The translations under genes and the position numbers were made by a program. Source: JBCBJZ01 sp038522635 (GTDB lineage Bacteria; Pseudomonadota; Alphaproteobacteria; Rhizobiales; Hyphomicrobiaceae). Taken from it: 9,071 nucleotides of DNA. Position 1 is the stretch's first letter. Each line of letters begins with the position of its first letter. The stretch lies in assembly GCA_038522635.1 (NCBI GenBank), contig JBCBJZ010000146.1:1-9071 (forward strand), read 5' to 3'. The notes under the pieces were generated by a model, which was given only the letters and a program-made list of their open reading frames with translations, did no database searches and was not told the DNA's origin. Positions 1 through 6,708 of the stretch are shown here, piece by piece.

Positions 1-877
1 CGGCAAGCTGCTGTGGGTCCTCTTCCTGCATGAGGTGACCGAGCTTGGGGACAAGTTCGACGTGGGCCTGAGGGGTTAGTTTCGCCGCCTCGTAGGCCCG
101 TTCAGGCGAGACCGTTTGGTCAAGGCCGCCGGCCGCAAGCAACAGCGGGCACGCCAGGCGCGGCATGGCGCGGGCAAGGCCGGCAAGGTCCCAGTAAGCC
201 ATCATATCGAGCGTCGCTTTGACGTGCACGGGGCTACGAAACAGCCGGGCGTAGCGCGCGATAGCATCGTCATCGAGCGTGGAGCCGGTGGAAGCGAGAA
301 GCCGCGCCACGGCCTCACGATCCTGACCGCGACGGGCAAAAAGGCGCGGCACGAGGGCGTTCGTGAACAACAGGCGCGCAAGGAAGGGAAACAGCGTTGC
401 CGCGGGGCCCGGGAAAGGGAGCAGCGCTGCGTTAAGCCCGATGATCCGGCGTGCTGACGCCGGCATCACGCCGTCAAGCGCCATGCGTACCGCGATCGCG
501 GCCCCGGCCGAATGGCCGACGACTGCCGTGGGTGCGAGGTCAAGGTCGCGCAACAAGGTCGCAACGCGGCGCGCGTAGCCCGGAAGTGAGATCGCGTGGG
601 CGCTCAACGGTGCGGTGAACCCGTGGCCGGGGAGGTCCATCATCACCACGCGATGGGTGTTGGCGAGGAGCGGCGCGACCGCAGCCCACGAGTGGGTTGT
701 GGAGCCGGTCCCGTGGATCAGCGCGAGCGTCTCAGGGGATGCGTCGGCGGCGCCTGGGCTGTCGATGATCTGGACGTGCCAGCGCAAGCCCTCACTCTCA
801 ACGAAACGGCTGTGCTGGCTCAGCGGCCAGCTTGCACCGTCACGCTCCCAGACGAGGTCGTCGTTGTGTTTGACCAT
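1..877 (-). CDS. bchO: BchO, magnesium chelatase accessory alpha/beta hydrolase (partial, 3' end beyond left edge)
   Basis: Translation of the minus strand gives an open frame of at least 292 residues with an alpha/beta-hydrolase fold. An oxyanion-type HGTG is near residue 55, the nucleophile elbow GHSAG has Ser near 123, a late acid candidate Asp (GGLDQT) is near 253, and the last His (LGHLMQEED) is near 281. The N-terminal block WPLSQHSRFVESEGLRWHVQ matches the opening of BchO proteins as I remember them. BchO is encoded with bchI and bchD in purple bacteria and is thought to assist Mg-chelatase; its substrate is not established. I chose the ATG at 877-875 because GGAGG lies 6 nt upstream. 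An in-frame ATG at 943 would add 22 residues with no good ribosome site. Only a short C-terminal piece should be missing. It is third in the bchI-bchD-bchO order, which supports the call. Confidence 0.92.
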   Translation of the reverse strand, partial: MVKHNDDLVWERDGASWPLSQHSRFVESEGLRWHVQIIDSPGAADASPETLALIHGTGSTTHSWAAVAPLLANTHRVVMMDLPGHGFTAPLSAHAISLPGYARRVATLLRDLDLAPTAVVGHSAGAAIAVRMALDGVMPASARRIIGLNAALLPFPGPAATLFPFLARLLFTNALVPRLFARRGQDREAVARLLASTGSTLDDDAIARYARLFRSPVHVKATLDMMAYWDLAGLARAMPRLACPLLLAAGGLDQTVSPERAYEAAKLTPQAHVELVPKLGHLMQEEDPQQLA

Positions 878-883
878 CGGCCC

Positions 884-888
884 CCTCC
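884..888 (-). promoter_or_regulatory. Strong ribosome binding site of bchO
   Basis: The minus strand reads GGAGG followed by 6 nt and then ATG at 877. This decides the bchO start in favour of 877 over the upstream ATG at 943, which has only a weak GGGATG-like stretch before it. Confidence 0.7.
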
Positions 889-980
889 AGCGATCGGGTG
901 GCGGGTTCACTGTCAGCCGCGAGACAGCGTCTATCAGTTTCATCGTTCATCCCATCGCCTCCGGCGCGACCTCCGGCAGA

Positions 981-1100
981 TGAACTTTAGAGTTCATCCG
1001 CTTCAGGTGGAATCGCCTGAAGCGAAAGATGAACGGCAAAACGCAGCGCTAGACTCGGTTCCGCTTCAAGCTGAAGCGAACCGACTCTAGCGCTGCGTTT
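981..1100 (-). repeat. Composite palindromic repeat, copy A (bchD 3' end / bchD-bchO spacer)
   Basis: Three palindromes lie in a row. TGAACT-TTAG-AGTTCA is at 981-996. CGCTTCAGG-N8-CCTGAAGCG is at 999-1024. A near-perfect stem of about 30 bp spans 1039-1100, with one mismatch and one bulged base around a core of CTTCAAGCTGAAG. Read on the minus strand, the block from 1100 to 1001 matches the right end of the window (8982-9071). The final 41 bases differ at a single position and the hairpin part is more diverged. It is therefore a dispersed element, not a gene-specific signal. Sitting just after bchD, it could terminate or attenuate transcription or stabilise the bchID mRNA end, but no U-tract follows. 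Confidence 0.85.
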
Positions 1101-3048
1101 CCACCGCACGCTGAATGCCGGCGGCGTCGGCCCGTGGCAGCGCCAGGTAGGTCGCGCCCATGGCATCGCTCAACTGCTTGGCGCGGGGGTCCGGCAAGGT
1201 TGACGTATCGACGAGCAGCGCGCGCCAGCGCGCATGGGCGTAGGCACCAGCTTCCTCCAGCGCATCGCTTTGCGCCTGCGCGCGACCGGGTTGTCCATCG
1301 CGCGCGATGTTGGCGCGTCCGTCCGTCAGGATGATGACCAACGGCGTGCGCCCTTGCGCCGCGCACCGCTCCGCGAGCAGGCGGGCTTGCGCCAGACCTG
1401 CGGCGAGCGGCGTGCCACCCCCGCCCGGCAACACCGCAAGGCTGCGCTTGGCACGCGCAAGCGCGCCCGTCGGTGGCAGCAGCACATGGGCGGCATCGCC
1501 ACGAAACGCGATCAACGCGGCTTGATCACGGCGTACGTAGCAGTCGCTGAGCAACAGTTCGACCGCGCCCTTCGCTTCGTTCAGCCGCGTCAGCGCCTGT
1601 GAACCCGATGCATCGACGGCGAGGATGGTGACGGAGGGTTGGCGTCGCTTTTTGCGGTAGATGCGGATGTCTTCGCCGCGCACCTGCAACCGGGGTGAGA
1701 CACCGGGGTGCGCGTCGCGTTCGGCGTCGCGTTCGGCGGCGGGGGCGGGCGCGGTTGCGTGCCCGGTGGTTTCGCGGAGCCGTTGGCGTGGGGCTGCGGC
1801 GAGCAACGTTGAAAAGAGCGCGACCTGAGCTTTGCCACCTGGGCGCCCCGGCTTGGTGCCCAAGCGCACAGGCCCGTCGGGCGCGCGCTGCTCGATACCG
1901 GCGCGGCTTCCCGCTTCCGCCGACCGCTTGGCAATCGGCTGGCCGGCAAGCAGGCGCGCCAGCAAGTCCGCGGGGAGGGCAGCGCGCGTCGCATCGACGA
2001 TGCGATCGGCGGTCGGATCCGGCTGCTGCGGCGCTTGGTTTAGGTCGGTCGCCTCATCAGGGCTATCGGCTGGCGGCGGTGGCGGCGGCTCGTGAGCCTC
2101 GTCGGTCTCGGCTGGCGGCTCAGGCGGTTCAGGCAACGCTCGTGCAGCCCAGGCGAAGACCAACGCTGCGGCCGCTTCGACATCTTCGGGGAGCGCGCGC
2201 TGACGCCCTTGCAGAGCGGCGTGGGCGCGGGCGGCGCGCAGCGCTTTCAACGGCGCGCGCACACTGTCGATGGCGTAGGCCGCAGCGACTTTGCACAGCA
2301 CGGCTGCGGCATCCGGGCTGAGGGTCACGTGCGGGTAAAGCGCGCGGGCTGCATCAAGGTCGATCGCGGGGTCGCCCGACGGTGGTGAGCTGCTTGGAAG
2401 CACGCTCCACCCATCTCGTTGAAGCGCGTGCAGCGCATCTCCCTCAAGCGCGCTTAGCGCGACGCCATCCAAGGCGACGCACAACCCCGTCCGCGCCAAC
2501 AATGCGCTCTCCAAGCCCTCCTCATCGCCTGCCGCTTCATCAAGCGCGACAAACCCGATGCCATCCGCTCCCGTGCTCTGGTCAAGCGCTTGCACCACAA
2601 GACCCATCTGCAAGGCGCCCAAGCGGCTTGCGTGCCGCAGCAGCACACAGCCGCCCTTCGCGCGCGCGAGCAAACCCGTCGCATGGACCGGTCGGCCCGC
2701 TTTGAGCGTTGCGGAGAGGTCTAGCGCGCCAAGCCATTGCGCCGCATCCGCATGCGGCGGTAGCGCGACAAGCGGCCGATGGGGCCCAAGCGCATCCTTG
2801 ACCAGGGCCAGCATCCGTTCGCGCACCGGGCCATGGCGTGCCTTGATGATCAGACCGCCGATCCCGTGCGGGTCGACCGCGAACACGTGCAACGCGTTCA
2901 TCGCCAAGCGCCACTGCGCAGCGCTGCGGGCCAAAGCGTCAGCACGTAGATCGCCAGGTTCGCGCAGGTCCGCGTCAACGGGTGCGCTTGCGACCCCCGC
3001 ATGATGCTCGCCCATCGGTGGCATGATAGCGGTTTCACGCGAAGACAT
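1087..3048 (-). CDS. bchD: BchD, magnesium chelatase subunit D
   Basis: The 653-residue product is the D subunit of Mg-protoporphyrin IX chelatase (EC 6.6.1.1), which forms a two-ring platform with BchI. The order is typical of BchD. Residues 40-290 are an AAA+-like module without a real Walker A (HGIGGL where the P-loop would be). Residues 305-338 are a Pro/Glu/Asp-rich linker with a run of six prolines. From about 472 there is a von Willebrand A (integrin I) domain with a MIDAS metal site: DASGS at 479-483, Thr near 546 in GGGGTPL, and Asp near 576 in LTDGRAN. The chosen ATG (3048) overlaps the bchI end by 14 nt and has GGAAAAGG upstream. ATGs at 3024 and 3015 are alternatives. The last codons and stop lie inside repeat copy A, so the C-terminal residues VETQR may come partly from the repeat. 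Confidence 0.95.
   Translation of the reverse strand: MSSRETAIMPPMGEHHAGVASAPVDADLREPGDLRADALARSAAQWRLAMNALHVFAVDPHGIGGLIIKARHGPVRERMLALVKDALGPHRPLVALPPHADAAQWLGALDLSATLKAGRPVHATGLLARAKGGCVLLRHASRLGALQMGLVVQALDQSTGADGIGFVALDEAAGDEEGLESALLARTGLCVALDGVALSALEGDALHALQRDGWSVLPSSSPPSGDPAIDLDAARALYPHVTLSPDAAAVLCKVAAAYAIDSVRAPLKALRAARAHAALQGRQRALPEDVEAAAALVFAWAARALPEPPEPPAETDEAHEPPPPPPADSPDEATDLNQAPQQPDPTADRIVDATRAALPADLLARLLAGQPIAKRSAEAGSRAGIEQRAPDGPVRLGTKPGRPGGKAQVALFSTLLAAAPRQRLRETTGHATAPAPAAERDAERDAHPGVSPRLQVRGEDIRIYRKKRRQPSVTILAVDASGSQALTRLNEAKGAVELLLSDCYVRRDQAALIAFRGDAAHVLLPPTGALARAKRSLAVLPGGGGTPLAAGLAQARLLAERCAAQGRTPLVIILTDGRANIARDGQPGRAQAQSDALEEAGAYAHARWRALLVDTSTLPDPRAKQLSDAMGATYLALPRADAAGIQRAVETQR
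1712..1735. repeat. Perfect 2 x 12-bp tandem repeat inside bchD
   Basis: The unit GCGTCGCGTTCG occurs twice back to back and encodes the doubled ERDA/ERDA stretch on the minus strand. It lies in the variable region just before the VWA domain, so it probably reflects in-frame slippage in a tolerant linker. Confidence 0.8.
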
Positions 3049-4102
3049 CGGCCATCGCCTTTTCCACCCGCACGGTGCTGCCCGTGTCATCGAGCGGGTC
3101 CCGCCGCATGCGATGGCGCAACGCGGACGGCGCCACCCGTTTCACATGCTCAAGCGTGACGGCTTCGCCCTCACCACGACCTTTGCCGCCCACGCTGCCC
3201 TTCCCGTGGCCACCGAGTTCCGGTTGGAGGGCGGCCAACGCGCGCGCGCCCTTAAGCAGCGTCAGCTCGCCGCGCAGCCCATCGGTACCGAGTGCCAGGC
3301 AAAGCTGCGTGGCCTGCTCCAACAGGGCGTGTGGGACCTCCAACGTCGTAAGCCGCGCTCTAGCTTCAACAATTTGCGCAGCAACACGGGCGTTGGCCTC
3401 AGCCCAGGTGGCGTGGAAGGCGATGGGGTCGCGCTCGAACGCATCGCGTCGCTGCACGATCTCAATGCGCGTATCGATGTCCTGCGGCGTGCTGATCTCG
3501 ACGGAGAGCCCGAAACGGTCGAGCAATTGCGGGCGCAGTTCCCCCTCTTCGGGATTGCCGCTGCCCACGATCACGAAACGCGCGGGATGGCGCACGCTCA
3601 TGCCTTCGCGCTCCACCACGTTTTCGCCCGAAGCGGTCGCATCGAGCAGCAGGTCGACCAGGTGATCCTCCAACAGGTTCACCTCATCGATGTAGAGGAA
3701 GCCGCGGTTGGCCTGCGCGAGCAGCCCCGGCTCGAACGCACGTTCTCCGGCAACGAGCGCACGTTCCAGATCAAGCGCCCCCACGATCCGGTCTTCGGTG
3801 GCGCCCAACGGTAGGTCGACCATCGGAACCGGGCGCGTCAACGTCTCGCGTTCGCCGAGCTGTTGGCACGCGGGCAGGCAACCGGTGAGCGGACTGTCGG
3901 GTCCACAATGGCAAGGGCAGTCGCGCCGCGCCGTCACGGATGGCAGCAGGTCGGCCAGCGCCCTCACGGCTGTCGATTTGCCCGTGCCACGATCGCCGAA
4001 CACCAGAACGCCGGCGAGCGAGGGGTCCACTGCGGCCATCAAAAGCGCCTGTTTCATCTCGTCCTGCGCGACGATGGCGGCGAAGGGAAAGGGTTTTGAC
4101 AT
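3035..4102 (-). CDS. bchI: BchI, magnesium chelatase AAA+ ATPase subunit I
   Basis: The 355-residue product is the ATP-hydrolysing subunit that, with BchD and BchH, inserts Mg2+ into protoporphyrin IX, the first committed step of bacteriochlorophyll synthesis. Visible motifs are Walker A GDRGTGKST at 36-44, Walker B with IDEVN (Asp139/Glu140), the sensor-1 region VGSGNPEEG (Asn near 183), LRPQLLDRFG with a candidate arginine finger near 196, and GLRGELTLLKGARA with a sensor-2 Arg near 277. The C-terminal ALRHRMRRDPLDDTGS is typical of the family. The start at 4102 gives MSKPFPF, the normal family N-terminus; the frame stays open to 4261 but the upstream residues look untranslated. The ribosome site is weak (GAGGA about 12 nt away). 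Odd point: a Gly/Lys-rich stretch near residues 296-313 looks inserted relative to other BchI. It heads the bchIDO operon and is probably controlled by the PpsR-type box upstream. Confidence 0.96.
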   Translation of the reverse strand: MSKPFPFAAIVAQDEMKQALLMAAVDPSLAGVLVFGDRGTGKSTAVRALADLLPSVTARRDCPCHCGPDSPLTGCLPACQQLGERETLTRPVPMVDLPLGATEDRIVGALDLERALVAGERAFEPGLLAQANRGFLYIDEVNLLEDHLVDLLLDATASGENVVEREGMSVRHPARFVIVGSGNPEEGELRPQLLDRFGLSVEISTPQDIDTRIEIVQRRDAFERDPIAFHATWAEANARVAAQIVEARARLTTLEVPHALLEQATQLCLALGTDGLRGELTLLKGARALAALQPELGGHGKGSVGGKGRGEGEAVTLEHVKRVAPSALRHRMRRDPLDDTGSTVRVEKAMADVFA

Positions 4103-4195
4103 CGCGGTTCGTGGTCCTCGCCATGTGTGGTCGGGTGCGGGCGGGCGGCGTTGGAGATCCGCAGTGGCATTTGAGCAAGGCGGACAAGCTGTGTC

Positions 4196-4213
4196 TGTCA
4201 ACTTTAGCGTACA
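4196..4213 (-). promoter_or_regulatory. PpsR/CrtJ-type operator overlapping a -35-like hexamer of bchI
   Basis: The plus strand reads TGTCAACTTTAGCGTACA, an exact TGT-N12-ACA match, the core consensus for the light/redox repressor PpsR (CrtJ) that controls bch and crt genes in purple bacteria. On the minus strand the first half site gives TTGACA (4201-4196), a perfect sigma70-type -35 hexamer pointing at bchI about 95 nt upstream of its start. The -10 at normal spacing is poor (TTGCTC). Such six-base core matches also arise by chance, so the location upstream of bchI carries much of the weight. Confidence 0.55.
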
Positions 4214-4269
4214 CCGCGCGGGTTCGCCACGGCCAATTACGCGGGCGCCTTGGTTCCGCATGCAGGCGG

Positions 4270-4287
4270 TGTCGCAAGAAATGGACG
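4270..4287. promoter_or_regulatory. Degenerate second PpsR/CrtJ-like box
   Basis: TGTC-N10-GACG differs from the full TGTC-N10-GACA palindrome at one base. It lies 74 bp from the better box, about seven helical turns, which would suit cooperative binding by a multimeric repressor. On its own the match is weak. Confidence 0.3.
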
Positions 4288-4302
4288 TAAATAATAATTT
4301 AC
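4287..4302. promoter_or_regulatory. AT-rich inverted repeat, candidate operator or promoter core
   Basis: GTAAAT-AATA-ATTTAC is a perfect inverted repeat with 6-bp arms in an otherwise GC-rich spacer. TACACT (4300-4305) at its right end resembles a -10 hexamer pointing at dxs, but no good -35 is found at normal spacing. It may bind a regulator or ease strand opening. The binding protein is unknown. Confidence 0.4.
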
Positions 4303-4387
4303 ACTGCGGCCCTCTGGCGGTTTAATGGGTAGGGTCCCCAGGTGTCGGTGTCTTTTTTGAGCGCTGCGCCCGCGGGCTTAAGCGAAC

Positions 4388-4396
4388 GAGAGAGGG
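4388..4396 (+). promoter_or_regulatory. Ribosome binding site deciding the dxs start
   Basis: GAGAGAGGG ends 8 nt before the ATG at 4405, a good Shine-Dalgarno arrangement. It favours 4405 over the in-frame GTG at 4342 and over the ATG at 4600, which begins the conserved DXS core but has no ribosome site. Confidence 0.6.
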
Positions 4397-4404
4397 TGCG
4401 CCTG

Positions 4405-6567
4405 ATGGATCGTCTTGACGCCAATCCAGCCGATGGGGATCAGCGCGACGCGCCGGCGCCTCCTACGGGTCGCGAAGATCCCGCATCGATATCGTTGAAC
4501 GCTGCAGCGCCGGGGGCAAGCGCATCGGTTTCCACACAGGCGCAGAGCAAGAGCGCCGCATGTTCGCTCGCCGAAGGCACGGGTGCCGATGCTTCGCGCA
4601 TGGACCGCATCGCCCTGCCCGCAGACCTGCGCCGCCAACCCCGGGCCGATCTGCCAGCGATCGCCAACGCATTGCGCGATGACCTCGTCTCGATCGTTTC
4701 ACGCACCGGCGGGCACTTCGGGGCAAGCCTGGGTGTGGTCGAGCTGACGACGGCGTTGCATTGGGTGTTCGATACCCCGCACGACAAGATCATCTGGGAT
4801 GTCAGCCACCAGTGCTACCCGCACAAAATCCTGACGGGCCGGCGTGAAGCCATGCTGAAGGTCCGCAAGAAGGACGGCATTTCCGGGTTCACCTGCCGCA
4901 GTGAAAGCGCATTCGATCCGTTCGGGGCTGCGCACAGTTCCACATCGATTTCCGCCGGCCTCGGCTTTGCGGCCGCCCGTGATCTGGCGCAGGAAGAGCG
5001 CAACGTCATCGCCGTCATCGGTGATGGTGCAATGTCGGGTGGCATGGCCTTTGAGGCGATGAACAACGCTGGCGCTCAGGGCCGCCCGCTCATCATCATC
5101 CTCAACGATAACGACATGTCGATCGCGCCGCCCTCCGGCGCGTTGCGCACCCATCTTGGCGATCTGCGCGCGCGCCGTCCTGATGCGGCCACGCGCCATG
5201 CGGCCCTCGCCGCGCAGCCGCTTCCATCGTTCGCCGATGGCGCCACCATGTTCGACCATTTCGGCCTGCGTTACGCAGGCCCCTTCGACGGGCACGACGT
5301 GGAAGAAATGGTGCAAGTCCTTGAGCAGGCGAAAGCGGCACGAGAGCCCGTCCTGCTCCACGTCATGACGAACAAGGGCCACGGCTATGCGCCGGCCGAA
5401 GCGGCTGATGACAAGTGGCATGCGGTCGCAACGTTTGACCCTGCAACGGGCGTCCAGAAGAAGGGCGCGGGCGGTGGTCCGCCGAGTTACACCGGCGTCT
5501 TCGCCAACGCATTGATCGCGCAAGCGGCGGCTGACCCGAAGGTTGTGGCGGTGACCGCAGCCATGCCGTCGGGGACCGGGCTTGACAAGTTCGGCGCTGC
5601 CTATCCCGATCGCTGCTTCGATGCCGGCATCGCGGAACAGCATGCCGTCACCTTTGCCGCCGGCCTCGCGTGCGAAGGGTTCAAGCCGTTCGCGGCGATC
5701 TATTCGACGTTCCTGCAGCGCGCCTACGATCAGGTCGTCCATGATGTGGCGATCCAGAAGCTGCCGGTGCGTTTCGCGATCGATCGGGCCGGGCTGGTGG
5801 GTGCCGATGGCGTGACCCACCAAGGCTCTTACGACATCGCCTACCTGGGCTGCCTGCCGCATTTCGTATTGATGGCGCCGTCAGACGAAAGTGAGCTGGT
5901 GCACATGGTCGCGACGGCCTGCGCCATCGACGATCGCCCCAGCGCGGTGCGGTACCCGCGCGGTGCCGGCACCGGTGTCGCGCTGCCCGAGCATGGCGTA
6001 CCCCTCGAAATCGGCCGCGGGCGCATCGTGCGCGAGGGGCGTCGGGCCGCCGTGCTCAGCTATGGCGTTTGCCTCGCCGAAGCGCTGGCCGCTGCCGATG
6101 CTTTGCGTGCGCGCGGCATTGACATCACCGTCGCCGACGGGCGGTTCGCCAAGCCGGTCGATGACGTTCTGATCGCGCAGCTTGCCCGCGAGCACGCGTT
6201 TCTCGTTGTGGTCGAAGAGGGCTCGATCGGCGGCTTTGCCACGCAGGTGATGGCGAGCATTCACCGCCAGAACCTCGACTTCGCGTCGGGCCGCCTTGTC
6301 AGCTTGCGCCTGCCCGATCGGTTCATTCATCAAGCTTCGCAGTCCGAACAGACGGTTGAAGCCGCCCTCGACCGCGAGGCGATCATCAACGCCATCACGA
6401 CGCGGCTCGCAGCCTCATCGGGAGGCGTCCGGCGGTCCATGTCAGCCGCCGCTGCGCCGTCGCAGGGACAGGGTGCTGCTGCAGGAGCGACGGGCGCAAC
6501 GGCAGCGCCGGCGTCCGGTCCACGCCACAACGGCCATGGCGGCGAGACCGTCCTGCCAGCCGAATAG
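4405..6567 (+). CDS. dxs: 1-deoxy-D-xylulose-5-phosphate synthase (DXS)
   Basis: The 720-residue enzyme (EC 2.2.1.7) condenses pyruvate and glyceraldehyde-3-phosphate with thiamine diphosphate, the first step of the MEP isoprenoid pathway. Motifs seen are TGGHFGASLG (catalytic His104), the thiamine-diphosphate/Mg motif GDGAMSGG (206-213) followed by NDNDM (234-238), AGIAEQHAV with Glu411, DRAGLVGADGVTHQG near 460-474, RYPRGAGTG near 517-525, and a C-terminal transketolase domain with EEGSIGGFATQV. The core starts at MDRIALPADLRRQ (residue 66). Residues 1-65 and about the last 50 are Ala/Gly/Ser/Pro-rich extensions, so the protein exceeds the usual 620-650 residues. The loop between SGALRTHL and GATMFDHFG has about 27 residues, roughly 15 fewer than I recall for E. 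coli. It diverges from bchI and plausibly supplies precursors for pigment tails and carotenoids. Confidence 0.95.
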   Translation: MDRLDANPADGDQRDAPAPPTGREDPASISLNAAAPGASASVSTQAQSKSAACSLAEGTGADASRMDRIALPADLRRQPRADLPAIANALRDDLVSIVSRTGGHFGASLGVVELTTALHWVFDTPHDKIIWDVSHQCYPHKILTGRREAMLKVRKKDGISGFTCRSESAFDPFGAAHSSTSISAGLGFAAARDLAQEERNVIAVIGDGAMSGGMAFEAMNNAGAQGRPLIIILNDNDMSIAPPSGALRTHLGDLRARRPDAATRHAALAAQPLPSFADGATMFDHFGLRYAGPFDGHDVEEMVQVLEQAKAAREPVLLHVMTNKGHGYAPAEAADDKWHAVATFDPATGVQKKGAGGGPPSYTGVFANALIAQAAADPKVVAVTAAMPSGTGLDKFGAAYPDRCFDAGIAEQHAVTFAAGLACEGFKPFAAIYSTFLQRAYDQVVHDVAIQKLPVRFAIDRAGLVGADGVTHQGSYDIAYLGCLPHFVLMAPSDESELVHMVATACAIDDRPSAVRYPRGAGTGVALPEHGVPLEIGRGRIVREGRRAAVLSYGVCLAEALAAADALRARGIDITVADGRFAKPVDDVLIAQLAREHAFLVVVEEGSIGGFATQVMASIHRQNLDFASGRLVSLRLPDRFIHQASQSEQTVEAALDREAIINAITTRLAASSGGVRRSMSAAAAPSQGQGAAAGATGATAAPASGPRHNGHGGETVLPAE

Positions 6568-6708
6568 AGCTGCGCGCTTGCGCCGTCACCCTCGTGAACG
6601 CCTGCCGGCCTTGGTGGCCGCAGCCTGCACGGCACCCGCTCGACCCTGTGGCCGTGAACGCGCCGACACCGCAGCCGTCGTGACCGCCGACGCCCCGGCA
6701 CCCCCCGC
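6568..6708. other. dxs-downstream spacer without a recognisable gene
   Basis: This GC-rich stretch follows the dxs stop. I see only a short hairpin, CGGCC-TTGGT-GGCCG at 6606-6620, without a U-tract, so terminator function is weakly supported. The spacer leads into the 143-bp repeat element. Confidence 0.4.

Larger units (their letters stand above)
4103..4404. promoter_or_regulatory. Divergent bchI/dxs regulatory region
   Basis: About 300 nt separate the bchI start (4102, minus) from the preferred dxs start (4405, plus). The stretch contains a PpsR/CrtJ-like box at 4196-4213, a degenerate second box at 4270-4287 and an AT-rich inverted repeat at 4287-4302 that stands out in the GC-rich background. 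No convincing gene lies in it. The part from 4342 onward is open in the dxs frame from a GTG and could be coding if that earlier start is used. Confidence 0.75.

Noticed and set aside
911..926. TGTC-N8-GACA inverted repeat upstream of bchO as a PpsR/CrtJ operator
   Set aside because: The halves match but the spacing is two bases short of TGT-N12-ACA. At most it is a small hairpin.
596..1090. Plus-strand open frame of 164 codons opposite bchO and repeat A
   Set aside because: It lies opposite the well-conserved bchO core and runs through the dispersed repeat; no family features.
981..1100. Clustered palindromes as a CRISPR array
   Set aside because: The palindromes differ from each other and there are no regularly spaced identical repeats or unique spacers.
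1695..2321. Plus-strand open frame of 208 codons opposite bchD
   Set aside because: The translation is arginine-rich and of biased composition, typical of an antisense shadow over the Pro/Ala-rich bchD linker.
4103..4261. Upstream extension of bchI by 53 codons
   Set aside because: The frame is open, but the residues do not resemble any BchI N-terminus, and the extension would run through the PpsR-like box and -35-like hexamer.
4699..5862. Long minus-strand open frame (387 codons) opposite dxs
   Set aside because: It is fully antisense to the conserved DXS core and its translation shows no recognisable domain. High GC at third positions opens antisense frames.
6606..6620. CGGCC-TTGGT-GGCCG hairpin as the dxs terminator
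   Set aside because: The stem is only 5 bp and no U-tract follows; kept only as a note in the spacer entry.
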